DNA of 5,307 nucleotides from JAIVGV01 sp035295985 (GCA_035295985.1 DATHBT010000232.1:1-5307); one strand, 5' to 3'. Shown: positions 1-5,165, counted from the first letter of the stretch. Made by a program: numbers and translations. Notes: a model not told the origin generated them from the letters alone.

Positions 1-84
1 GCCGGCGGGGCGCGCTGGCGGCGGCGGCGCGGCGTCGGCCGTGCTCTCCAACTTCTTCAGCGGGCGTACCTTAAACTCGCTCAT
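1..84 (-). CDS. N-terminal fragment of an unidentified gene (runs off the window)
   Basis: Reading the minus strand from the ATG at 84-82 gives 28 uninterrupted codons to the window edge. The fragment starts MSEFKVRPLKKLE and then becomes Ala/Pro-rich (ADAAPPPPARPAG). GC-rich third positions match the neighbouring genes, whereas the upstream DNA (85-160) is clearly AT-richer, as expected for a promoter and leader. No signal peptide or membrane segment is visible in these residues, so a cytoplasmic protein with a basic N-terminus followed by a flexible Pro/Ala linker is plausible. The ribosome binding site is weak: only a GAG lies about 9 nt before the ATG. I do not recognise the family and assign no function. 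It could also be a short chance ORF, although the composition shift argues for a real gene start. Confidence 0.5.
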   Translation of the reverse strand, partial: MSEFKVRPLKKLESTADAAPPPPARPAG

Positions 85-218
85 CCCAGTCTCGTGAGCA
101 ACTTGTCGGATTCAGTTTTTAGTGCTAATTGATAGTGAAAATAGCACAGCCGCGCCGCGCTCGACAACGAAGCCGACCGCGCTGTGAACACTACGGAGTA
201 TGAGTTACCTACAACGGA

Positions 219-416
219 AGCCCCGAAGGGGCGGCGTGTAGTAGCTTGGGGCTGCGCCCCAAGCTAGACGGCGTTAAAAAAGTCGAAGCCCCGAAGGGGC
301 GGAATAGTTTTACAGATCTATTCCGCCCCTTCGGGGCTTCACACATTTTTTGCGACGATGAGCTTGGGGCTGCGCCCCGAGCTGTCATATCTCGCCCCTG
401 CGGGGCTTCGACTTTT
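219..416. repeat. Array of six GCCCC-N3-GGGGC palindromes (REP-like)
   Basis: The same 13-nt palindromic core, or its inverse GGGGC-TGC-GCCCC form, occurs six times in under 200 bases: 220-232, 248-260, 288-300, 325-337, 366-378 and 394-406. The copies at 242-266 and 361-383 are extended by AGCTT/AAGCT flanks into 10- to 11-bp stems with a TGC loop. They are near-identical apart from one substitution (A261 versus G379). The copies at 288-300 and 325-337 face each other inside a 23-bp perfect inverted repeat. An outer 16-bp inverted repeat (278-293 with 401-416, AAAAGTCGAAGCCCCG) encloses the central part. The layout resembles REP/BIME-type extragenic palindromes. No RAYT transposase is in the window, so mobility cannot be judged. 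Confidence 0.8.
276..351. terminator. Bidirectional intrinsic terminator built from two palindromes
   Basis: Bases 285-307 are perfectly complementary to 318-340 (23 bp, 10-nt loop). On the plus strand the stem is followed after five bases by TTTTTT (346-351). On the minus strand it is followed after three bases by TTTTTT (complement of 276-281). It is the best candidate for ending transcription of the metallopeptidase gene on the minus strand, about 150 nt past its stop. It would also insulate the left-edge gene. The distance from the stop and the repeat character leave open that this is a mobile repeat that happens to act as a terminator. Confidence 0.65.
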
Positions 417-417
417 A

Positions 418-478
418 ACTTGAATGCCGCGACTCGAACGCCGCGGGCCTTTAACCCGCTTTCAACTCGAATGGCGCA
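418..478. repeat. Degenerate 14-nt direct repeat, three copies
   Basis: Copies at 418-431 (ACTTGAATGCCGCG), 432-445 (ACTCGAACGCCGCG) and 465-478 (ACTCGAATGGCGCA) differ at two to four positions. The first two are directly adjacent. Between the second and third lies a small hairpin, GCGGG (443-447) with CCCGC (455-459). The array sits between the palindrome cluster and the metallopeptidase stop codon. No function is evident. Confidence 0.45.
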
Positions 479-493
479 GCTACTGTTCTGAGG

Positions 494-1798
494 TCACTGT
501 CCCAGCTTCTTCGACAACTCCGCGGCGTTCGCCCGCGCCGGCAGTCCCTCGAAGACGAGGACGCGCGCGCCCTGCCGCTCGGCGGTGACTAGACCTTCAG
601 CCGTGCGCCAAACGCGGCGCGCGGCATCGGGCTGCTTCGTCTCGGCGGATGCGGGCGTGTAGCGGCGCTCGGTGCGCGCGACGTAGGCGTCGAAGAACTC
701 CTGCGCGTCCTCCTCCGTGTCCCAGACGGAGACGTGCGCGAGCAGCGTCTCGCCCGTCTTCGCCTGCTGGTAGAGGGCGTAGCGGTCGCCGGCCCACCCG
801 GCCGCCGCGCGGCGCGACAGCTTGTCATCTTTCAAAAACTGATCGAGCACGAGGTAGTAGCCCCACTCGCCGTTCACGTCCGAGTCGATCTGCTTCCAGC
901 CCGCGCCCAGCGACGCCGCGAGGTCTGTCAACTCCACCTTCACCGGCGCTTCGCGCGCGAGGTACTTATCGACGTGCAGAATCTGCTCGGTCGATTGCGG
1001 CAGCTCCTTGTAGGCCGCCGAAACGGCCGCCCACCCGCCGCGCCTGTAGATTTGCGTCGCCCACTCAAGCCCCTTGTCGTAGGGGAAGACCAGGGACTCG
1101 CGCAGGGCGCGCGGCGCGCGGTCGAGCTGCGGCGACGAGGCGGAGGCGGAGCGCAACATCCCGGCGGCGCGTTTGAAGTCGCGCATGACGTAGAGCATCA
1201 TCGCGAGCGAGGCGTCGCCCTCGACGAGCGCGTGCGCGGCCAGCTCCGCGTCCGAGTCGCCGTCGGGCCACTTCTCGAAGCGGCGCAGGTCGAAGTGCTG
1301 ATCCTGTAGGGCGTGCGTCAGCTCGTGGGCCATGACGGGCCGCTGGCCGTCCACCTCGATCCAGTCGGCCAGGTAGAAGTGCTGCGTTTTGGGATCGTAG
1401 TAGCCGAGAATCTGCTCGGTGAGGAGGGAGACGAGGAAGGGGCGCAGTTGGAAGTCGGCCGGCAGCAGCCCGAACTTCTTGGCGGACAGCTCGCCCGCGC
1501 GCATCTTCTCGGTCGTCTTGTCCTCTTCGAGACGGCGCAGCAGCATCCGCTCGATCTCGGCGCGCGACTGCGCCCCGCTCTTGACGGGCCGCAAGACGGC
1601 GAGGCCTCTGATCTCGCTCGTCTCTTTCAAGACCTCGTCGAGCGTGGCGGCCACGCTCGCGGCCTTCGGGTTGACGGCCGCCTGCGGCGCGACGGCCTGC
1701 GCGCCGACACCGCGCGCTCCGCCCCAGAAGGCGCACGCCGCGAGCACGAAAGCGGCGGCGACAGCGGCCGCCGGCCTCAGCCTGTCTCTCTTTGACAT
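494..1798 (-). CDS. Secreted or lipid-anchored HEXXH zinc-metallopeptidase-like protein
   Basis: The product is 434 aa from the chosen ATG at 1798. An in-frame ATG at 1840 would add 14 residues ahead of a normal signal sequence and is unlikely. The chosen start has GAAAGG six bases upstream. Residues 1-35 form a signal peptide, MSKRDR plus an Ala/Val-rich core ending LAAC. The Cys22 fits a lipobox, so either a lipoprotein or cleavage near GVGAQA is possible. The motif HELTH at 158-162 is the classic HEXXH zinc-binding and catalytic signature. E193, in ALVEGDA about 31 residues later, is the likely third ligand (gluzincin-like arrangement). GYYDPKTQHFYLAD precedes the active site, PQSTEQILH lies at 267-275 and WAGDRYALY at 335-343. 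I recognise this combination from uncharacterised extracytoplasmic proteins but cannot name the family. Peptidase activity and substrate are inferred from the motif only. Confidence 0.85.
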   Translation of the reverse strand: MSKRDRLRPAAAVAAAFVLAACAFWGGARGVGAQAVAPQAAVNPKAASVAATLDEVLKETSEIRGLAVLRPVKSGAQSRAEIERMLLRRLEEDKTTEKMRAGELSAKKFGLLPADFQLRPFLVSLLTEQILGYYDPKTQHFYLADWIEVDGQRPVMAHELTHALQDQHFDLRRFEKWPDGDSDAELAAHALVEGDASLAMMLYVMRDFKRAAGMLRSASASSPQLDRAPRALRESLVFPYDKGLEWATQIYRRGGWAAVSAAYKELPQSTEQILHVDKYLAREAPVKVELTDLAASLGAGWKQIDSDVNGEWGYYLVLDQFLKDDKLSRRAAAGWAGDRYALYQQAKTGETLLAHVSVWDTEEDAQEFFDAYVARTERRYTPASAETKQPDAARRVWRTAEGLVTAERQGARVLVFEGLPARANAAELSKKLGQ

Positions 1799-1813
1799 CC
1801 CGAACCTTTCGCT

Positions 1814-1840
1814 CTTATAGTCCGCACCACGCGGGCGCAA
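1814..1840 (-). promoter_or_regulatory. Possible promoter of the metallopeptidase gene
   Basis: On the minus strand, TTGCGC (1840-1835) is followed after 15 bases by TATAAG (1819-1814). A shifted -35, ACTTGC, would give the usual 17-bp spacing. The leader would be very short and contain little beyond the GAAAGG ribosome binding site. The -10 is good but the -35 and spacing are weak, so this is a candidate only. Confidence 0.3.
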
Positions 1841-1891
1841 GTCATTCTACAGCAGCCGGTCGCCGCGGCGGAGCGGCGCGGAGGTTTTCAG

Positions 1892-2401
1892 ATGGTGGAC
1901 GCGGCCTTCCAGGAAGAACCGCTGCAAGACACCTGGCACGAGACGACGGTGCGCGTCCGGTACGCCGAGACCGACCGGATGGGCGTGGTCTATCACGCCA
2001 ACTACCTCGTCTGGTTCGAGATCGGCCGCACCGAGTACTGCCGCGCCCGCGGCTTCTCCTACCGCGAGATGGAGGAGTCAGGCTCCGCCTACCTCGTCGT
2101 CGCCGAAAGCTACTGCCGCTACAAGGCCCCCGCCTACTACGACGACGACCTCGTCGTCCGCACGCACGTCACCGAATTGCGCCGGCGCTCCGTGCGCTTC
2201 GGCTACGAGATCATACGCGCCGCGACGGGCCAGATCATCGCCGAGGGCGAGACCGGCCACGTCGTCACCGACCGGCAGGGCCGCGTCTGCTCGATGCCCG
2301 AAGAGTACCGCCGCCTGCTCTCCGCCCCCTCCGCCGACGACATCCACGCCTCGCAACTGCCCGCGCGCGTCGGGCGCGTGCCCGAAGACACAGCGCCGTG
2401 A
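1892..2401 (+). CDS. YbgC/FadM-family acyl-CoA thioesterase (hotdog fold)
   Basis: The product is 169 aa and its ATG is preceded by GGAGG (1880-1884) at a 7-nt spacing, which fixes the start. Residues 20-49 read VRVRYAETDRMGVVYHANY and then LVWFEIGRTEY, the signature of the 4-hydroxybenzoyl-CoA/YbgC thioesterase family. Asp28 is the expected catalytic aspartate, with the GVVYHANY segment leading into the long hotdog helix. The family hydrolyses acyl-CoA thioesters in the cytoplasm. Members act on short-chain or aromatic acyl-CoAs or take part in phospholipid metabolism, and the substrate cannot be read from this sequence. The core ends near residue 145 and is followed by about 24 polar, Pro/Ala-rich residues that extend it beyond the usual 130-140 aa. 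The gene is divergent from the metallopeptidase gene (93 bp apart), so it is probably monocistronic. No E. coli-type tol-pal genes adjoin it, so I leave the symbol empty. Confidence 0.9.
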   Translation: MVDAAFQEEPLQDTWHETTVRVRYAETDRMGVVYHANYLVWFEIGRTEYCRARGFSYREMEESGSAYLVVAESYCRYKAPAYYDDDLVVRTHVTELRRRSVRFGYEIIRAATGQIIAEGETGHVVTDRQGRVCSMPEEYRRLLSAPSADDIHASQLPARVGRVPEDTAP

Positions 2402-2413
2402 TGGAAAGCTGCT

Positions 2414-2556
2414 AGCTGTTAGCTATTAGCTGTTAGCTGTTAGCTGTTAGCAAAACCGGGGGCGTGAGGCTGTTACGATTGAACTGCCTCACGCCCCCGG
2501 TTTTCTATTCACGGCTGTCGGTCTGGCTAACAGCTAACAGCTAACAGCTAACAGCT
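2414..2556. repeat. Inverted arrays of the heptamer AGCTGTT flanking a terminator
   Basis: The left arm is five tandem heptamers: AGCTGTT, AGCTATT, then AGCTGTT three times (2414-2448), ending AGC at 2451. The right arm (2526-2556) is the reverse complement, GCT plus four copies of AACAGCT. The arms are perfectly complementary over 24 bases and beyond that with one mismatch. Between the arms lies the 19-bp terminator hairpin, so the whole element could fold into a cruciform of nested stems. It begins 12 bases after the thioesterase stop. It ends inside the DUF2911 gene's stop codon. The heptad structure resembles cyanobacterial STRR repeats. Confidence 0.9.
2452..2504. terminator. Perfect bidirectional rho-independent terminator between convergent genes
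   Basis: Bases 2452-2470 (AAAACCGGGGGCGTGAGGC) are the exact reverse complement of 2486-2504, with a 15-nt loop. The very GC-rich stem ends in TTTT on either strand, so one hairpin can terminate both the plus-strand thioesterase gene and the minus-strand DUF2911 gene. Its position midway between two converging stop codons supports this reading. Confidence 0.85.
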
Positions 2557-3073
2557 ATTTCACATCGAACCAGCCGGTCAGCAAAGCCGTGCCCCAGTGG
2601 ATTTGGATTTCGCCTTTGCCGTCCTTGTCGGCGACGTGAATCATCAACTCCTCTGCGGAGTCGTCGGCCTTCGTGAGTTTGAGCGGAAGCTCCGCCGCGT
2701 AGCCCTCCTTGAGCGCGGGCGCGCCCCAGACGCCGGTCTTCGGGTGGAAGGCGAGCGTCCAGGTGTCTTCACCCGTCTTGCGCACCCAGAGCGAGTACTT
2801 GCCGGCCTTCAGCTCCTTGCCGTCGATGACGAGATCGCCGGCCGTAGTGATCTCGGTCGCCTCGTTCATGCCGACGCGCCAGACCGTGCCGGGCTTGGCC
2901 TGCGCGAGCAGGTCGCGGCCCTTGAGAGTGGGCCGCCCGTAGCTGACCGAGATGGCCTTGCCCTTGACGGTCGCCTCGGCCTTGCCGCGCGCGGGCGCGT
3001 TTGATTGCGCGGCGAGCGGGATAGCCACCGTGAATGCGAGTAGCAGAGAGAGAAGCAGCGTTCGGGTCTTCAT
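2555..3073 (-). CDS. Secreted DUF2911-family protein
   Basis: The product is 172 aa, starting at the ATG with GGAGG nine bases upstream. Residues 1-22 are a clear Sec signal peptide (MKTRT, then a Leu-rich core ending in AIPLAA), so the mature protein of about 150 aa is exported. The mature part shows DUF2911 landmarks: VSYGRP (43-48) followed by LKGRD, VWRVGMNEAT (64-73), then the hydrophobic strands LVIDGKELKAGKYSLW (81-96) and TWTLAFH. A terminal IQIHWG (157-161) precedes the end. The family is common in Acidobacteriota and Bacteroidota, is predicted to be beta-rich, and has no established biochemical role. The stop codon TAG lies within the last heptamer of the adjoining inverted repeat, so the C-terminus (GWFDVK) is set by the repeat boundary. 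It is a separate transcription unit 147 bp downstream of ymdB, with its own candidate promoter. Confidence 0.9.
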   Translation of the reverse strand: MKTRTLLLSLLLAFTVAIPLAAQSNAPARGKAEATVKGKAISVSYGRPTLKGRDLLAQAKPGTVWRVGMNEATEITTAGDLVIDGKELKAGKYSLWVRKTGEDTWTLAFHPKTGVWGAPALKEGYAAELPLKLTKADDSAEELMIHVADKDGKGEIQIHWGTALLTGWFDVK

Positions 3074-3130
3074 CGTTCGGGGCCTCCGTGTAAATTTTTG
3101 AATGACGTTACCGGGGAGCAGCAGTCAGTG

Positions 3131-3159
3131 AGTATAAACGATCCGGCGCGGGAGGAAAG
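3131..3159 (-). promoter_or_regulatory. Candidate promoter of the DUF2911 gene
   Basis: On the minus strand, a good -10 hexamer TATACT (3136-3131) lies 17 bases downstream of CTTTCC (3159-3154), a weak -35. Transcription would start near 3124 and give a leader of about 50 nt ending in the GGAGG ribosome binding site. The site lies in the only AT-richer part of the ymdB-DUF2911 gap. Confidence 0.4.
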
Positions 3160-3220
3160 TTTCAGCCCGACGGTTTCCGCATGGCGGGCGAAAAGAACCG
3201 GGCCGCGCCTTTCCGCCGCT

Positions 3221-4003
3221 TCAGGACTCGTGCGGCAGCGAAAGGCGTTCGATTTCGCGGGCGCGGCCCGTCTCCTCGTCGATGTCGAGGAGGGCGGCGC
3301 AGATGCGCACCTGCCCGGCCGCGTGCTCCGGCCGCCGCGCCGTGACGGAGGTGAAGCGGGCGAGCGTGCCGCCCTTGTCCATGCCGATGACGCCCGCGTA
3401 GCTGCCCGTCATGCCGAGGTCGGTCAGGTACGCCGTGCCTTCGGGCAGCACGCGCTCGTCGGCCGTCTGCACGTGCGTGTGCGTGCCGACGACGGCCGAG
3501 ACGCGCCCGTCTAAGTGCCACCCCATCGCCGTCTTCTCCGAAGTCGCCTCGGCGTGCATGTCCACGAGCCGGACGCGCACGTCCGCCGGGACGGAGTTCA
3601 ACAACTCGTCGGCGGCGCGGAACGGGCAGTCGGCCGCGCCCATGAAGACGCGGCCGATGAGGTTCAAGACTGCGACGCGCGCGCCGTTGGCCTTGCCGAC
3701 CCAGAGGCCGCGGCCGGGCGTGCCGGGCGGGTAGTTGGCGGGGCGGAGCAGCCGCGGCTCGCGCTCGATGTAGGGGACGATCTCGCGCTTGTCGAAGATG
3801 TGGTTGCCGGAGGTCATCACGTCAACCCCGGCGGCGAACAACTGCTCGGCGTGGTGCGGCGTGATCGAAAACCCGCCCGACACGTTCTCCGCGTTCATCA
3901 CGCAGAGATCGACCGCGTGCTGCTCGCGCAAGTCCTGCACGCGCTCCAGCACGGCCTCACGGCCGGGCCGCGCCACCACGTCGCCGATCATTAGAACCTT
4001 CAA
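3221..4003 (-). CDS. ymdB: YmdB-family metallophosphoesterase (2',3'-cAMP phosphodiesterase type)
   Basis: The product is 260 aa from a TTG start at 4003, preceded by GAAGGG 11 bases upstream. It begins (M)KVLMIGDVVARPGR, the invariant YmdB N-terminus. Residues matching the dinuclear metal site of Bacillus subtilis YmdB are all present: D8, E39 and N40 (MNAEN), N67 with catalytic H68 (SGNHIFDK), H150 (DMHAE), H175 and H177 (GTHTHVQ). With the TTG as residue 1 the numbering coincides exactly with B. subtilis as I recall it, which decides the start. A GTG at 4057 would add 18 residues translated from an inverted repeat. Family members hydrolyse 2',3'-cyclic nucleotides in the cytoplasm and affect RNA turnover and, in Bacillus, biofilm and motility choice. 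The usual length is about 260-280 aa. The gene lies directly downstream of the 6S RNA and may share its transcript or the zapA read-through. Confidence 0.92.
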   Translation of the reverse strand: MKVLMIGDVVARPGREAVLERVQDLREQHAVDLCVMNAENVSGGFSITPHHAEQLFAAGVDVMTSGNHIFDKREIVPYIEREPRLLRPANYPPGTPGRGLWVGKANGARVAVLNLIGRVFMGAADCPFRAADELLNSVPADVRVRLVDMHAEATSEKTAMGWHLDGRVSAVVGTHTHVQTADERVLPEGTAYLTDLGMTGSYAGVIGMDKGGTLARFTSVTARRPEHAAGQVRICAALLDIDEETGRAREIERLSLPHES

Positions 4004-4031
4004 TCGCCGCAAGTCCCTTCTCAAACGGAAA

Positions 4032-4071
4032 GTGACAGGTAAACCGTCACCTGTCACGGTTTACCTGTCAC
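4032..4071. repeat. Perfect 16-bp inverted repeat overlapping the ymdB 5' region
   Basis: GTGACAGGTAAACCGT (4032-4047) is the exact reverse complement of 4056-4071, with an 8-nt spacer (CACCTGTC). The sequence also has a 14-nt direct period: ACCTGTCACG occurs at 4049-4058 and again at 4063-4072. The hairpin lies between the 6S RNA 3' end and the ymdB ribosome binding site, with the stem ending about 10 bases upstream of GAAGGG. It could influence 6S 3' processing or ymdB translation. No T-run follows, so it is not a standard terminator. Confidence 0.8.
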
Positions 4072-4081
4072 GCTAAAAGTC

Positions 4082-4292
4082 GGCGGAGGGGAATCCGCGG
4101 CGGCCGTTCCGAAGCCGTAATTGAACCTGCCTGTAGACAGGTGGGTGACCTCTGGAAGCCGCGGCCTCCGGCGTTTCCTTAACTTTGAAGGAACGCACTG
4201 GCCTGATTGCGGCGTCGGTCTCCCTTAATTAACGGCGTAGGCTCAATCATCGAAGAATCGGTGACGAACCCCGCAGACCGAATCCCTCAGCC
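4082..4292 (-). ncRNA. ssrS: 6S RNA (regulator of housekeeping RNA polymerase)
   Basis: The transcript of about 211 nt folds as the single long rod typical of 6S RNA. Ends pair: GGC at 4292-4290 with GCC at 4084-4082, then GA and GGGATTCG (4288-4279) with CGGATTCC and TC (4097-4086) around small bulges. GTTC then pairs with GAAC. A large, little-paired central region follows, with TTCGTCA and TGAGCC motifs like those of known 6S RNAs on the 5' side. The 3' side carries a small CCTG-TCTA-CAGG hairpin. The upper stem is GGGAGACC with GGTCACCC, then GCCGC/GCGGC and GGCC/GGCC. The apical hairpin is 4196-4171. Known 6S RNAs mimic an open promoter, bind sigma70 holoenzyme and serve as template for short pRNAs. 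The position directly after zapA on the same strand is the widespread ssrS location. I did not run a covariance model. Confidence 0.85.
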
Positions 4293-4299
4293 TGAGCGG

Positions 4300-4329
4300 A
4301 TATTAGCACACGGCGCGGCCGGTTGTCAG
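4300..4329 (-). promoter_or_regulatory. Promoter of the 6S RNA (extended -10)
   Basis: On the minus strand, CTGACA (4329-4324, five of six matches to TTGACA) is followed after 18 bases by TAATAT (4305-4300). TGC immediately upstream of the -10 makes it an extended -10 element. The predicted start at 4292-4293 coincides with the first base of the RNA's closing stem, an independent agreement. The -35 falls within a GTCAGTC word resembling the adjacent heptamer repeats. Confidence 0.65.
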
Positions 4330-4337
4330 TCGGCTTT

Positions 4338-4453
4338 GTCAGTAGTCAGTTGTCCGTTGTCAGTTATTCGTGACCGCGCTGCTCCCAAGTCGCGCCGCGG
4401 CTCACCGGCATCGGGCGGCACGGGCAAAGGACAACGGACAACTGACTACTGAC
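4338..4453. repeat. 24-bp inverted repeat made of GTCAGTT-type heptamers
   Basis: The left arm, 4338-4361, is the exact reverse complement of 4430-4453 (24 bp), with a 68-nt GC-rich spacer showing no ORF. The left arm reads in heptads: GTCAGTA, GTCAGTT, GTCCGTT, then GTCAGTT running just past the arm (4338-4365). The right arm ends three bases before the zapA stop codon (TAA, complement of 4457-4459). It fills most of the zapA-6S gap. There is no T-run beside the arms, so termination is not evident. Confidence 0.88.
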
Positions 4454-4456
4454 GAA

Positions 4457-4825
4457 TTACGAGAAGGCTATTTTGCTCGTGCCGCCGTTCTGATCGGCGG
4501 CGGCGGTGCGGGCTTTCAGCAGCCGGTCGAGCATGTCTGCGCACTCGGCCGAGCGGGCGGCGAGCTGCGAGTCGGCCTGCTCGTGCAGGCGCTTGAGGCG
4601 GTGCAGCTCGTCGGCGATGTGGAGGGCGGCGAGGATGGCGACCTTGAGCGAATCGACCGTGAGCGTGCCCGAGGAGATTTCGCGCATCCGGTGATCGACG
4701 AACTCGGCGAGGTGCGTCACGTAGTCGCTGTCGCCGTCCGAGCGGATGTTGTAAATCTGGTTATAGATCTCCACGCGGATGGTGGGTGCGCCGGCGGAGT
4801 CTCCAGGGCCTTTGATGGTGCTCAT
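4457..4825 (-). CDS. zapA: Cell division protein ZapA
   Basis: The product is 122 aa. After about 14 polar residues it reads TIRVEIYNQIYNIRSDGDSDYV, the beta-hairpin domain of ZapA. HLAEFVDHRMREIS and then SLKVAILAALHIADELHRLKRL follow, the long helix that dimerises ZapA, continuing as coiled coil to about residue 108. ZapA binds FtsZ in the cytoplasm, crosslinks protofilaments and stabilises the Z-ring. The length is near the family norm of about 100-110 aa, with extra disordered residues at both ends. The ATG at 4825 has only a moderate ribosome binding site (GAAGG, 10 bases upstream), as is common for a second gene in an operon. It lies 58 bp downstream of the zapB-like gene on the same strand and upstream of 6S RNA, the conserved zapA-ssrS arrangement. 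Confidence 0.92.
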   Translation of the reverse strand: MSTIKGPGDSAGAPTIRVEIYNQIYNIRSDGDSDYVTHLAEFVDHRMREISSGTLTVDSLKVAILAALHIADELHRLKRLHEQADSQLAARSAECADMLDRLLKARTAAADQNGGTSKIAFS

Positions 4826-4883
4826 CCGTGTCGCGCCTTCGGGGCTGTTAAGGGGGAAGCGGTCGAGTGTCCGTCGGGGGCTT

Positions 4884-5165
4884 CTAGCTCCGCAGCGCCT
4901 CGACCATCTCGGGGTCGAGGACGGCGATGGCGTCGAGCATCGCCTCGACCTTCATGCGGATCGTGTCGCGCTCGGCGAGGAGGCGTTCGACCTGCGCTTC
5001 CAGCCGTTCGGTCTCGTCGCGCAGGTGGCCCATCTCGCGGCGCGTGGCGGCCAGCTCGGTTTCGAGCGCGTCGCGCTCCTGCCGGAGCGTTTTGGTCAGC
5101 TCGATGGTGCGGTAGATTTTGTCTTCGAGGTGTGAGAACTTCTCCAGCCCGGTAAGTCCGACCAT
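4884..5165 (-). CDS. ZapB-like coiled-coil cell-division protein
   Basis: The product is 93 aa, with GAGGAA about 6 bases before the ATG, so the start is well supported. From residue 7 (LEKFSHLEDKIYRTIELTKTLRQERDALETEL) to about residue 72 it is a continuous heptad-patterned, charged helix without Pro or Gly breaks apart from one Gly in REMGHLRD. Size, coiled-coil content and position just upstream of zapA match ZapB or the ZapB-like partner genes that precede zapA in several phyla. ZapB joins the Z-ring through ZapA in E. coli. Sequence identity within coiled coils is not diagnostic, so the role is inferred mainly from context. The C-terminal LDAIAVLDPEMVEALRS is a short non-coiled tail. Confidence 0.75.
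   Translation of the reverse strand: MVGLTGLEKFSHLEDKIYRTIELTKTLRQERDALETELAATRREMGHLRDETERLEAQVERLLAERDTIRMKVEAMLDAIAVLDPEMVEALRS

Larger units (their letters stand above)
85..493. other. Gene-free intergenic region rich in palindromes
   Basis: This stretch separates the truncated minus-strand gene at the left edge from the stop codon of the metallopeptidase gene. Bases 85-215 are comparatively AT-rich and probably hold the promoter and leader of the left-edge gene. A 6-bp inverted repeat, GTGCTA (122-127) and TAGCAC (142-147), lies there. Bases 219-416 hold the palindrome array and terminator annotated separately, and 418-478 hold a degenerate direct repeat. A plus-strand reading frame at 246-491 exists but consists mostly of translated palindromes, so I do not call a gene. 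Confidence 0.7.

Noticed and set aside
418..480. tRNA-like sequence on the minus strand (GCGGG-TTAAAGG-CCCGC arm followed by GTTCGAGTC)
   Set aside because: There is no room for a variable loop, the T-stem has a mismatch, no matching acceptor or D arm exists, and the anticodon would be AAA. The resemblance arises from the direct repeat.
246..491. 81-codon plus-strand reading frame
   Set aside because: It is mostly translated GCCCC/GGGGC palindromes and the direct repeat. It has no ribosome binding site and no family resemblance.
649..1795. Several long overlapping reading frames opposite to or shifted from the metallopeptidase gene
   Set aside because: They are Arg/Ala/Pro-rich shadows expected in GC-rich DNA. 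The 494-1798 frame has the signal peptide, HEXXH motif and ribosome binding site.
2078..2391. Minus-strand frames inside the thioesterase gene, and 1792-2415 in another plus frame
   Set aside because: They are low-complexity shadows. The 1892-2401 frame carries the family signature and a GGAGG at proper spacing.
2414..2556. CRISPR array
   Set aside because: The repeats are contiguous 7-mers without unique spacers, arranged as an inverted pair, and no cas gene is present.
3177..3220. Terminator for ymdB from a GGCGGAAA/TTTTCGCC stem
   Set aside because: The stem is only 8 bp with a G-T pair and a 15-nt loop, and no T-run follows it on the minus strand.
4338..4453. Terminal inverted repeats of a MITE or insertion sequence
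   Set aside because: No target-site duplication is visible next to the arms and the 68-bp interior carries no recognisable transposon sequence. The heptad structure is better explained as a tandem repeat family.
4370..5155. 261-codon plus-strand frame across zapA and the zapB-like gene
   Set aside because: It overlaps two well-supported minus-strand genes, has biased shadow composition and shows no recognisable domain.
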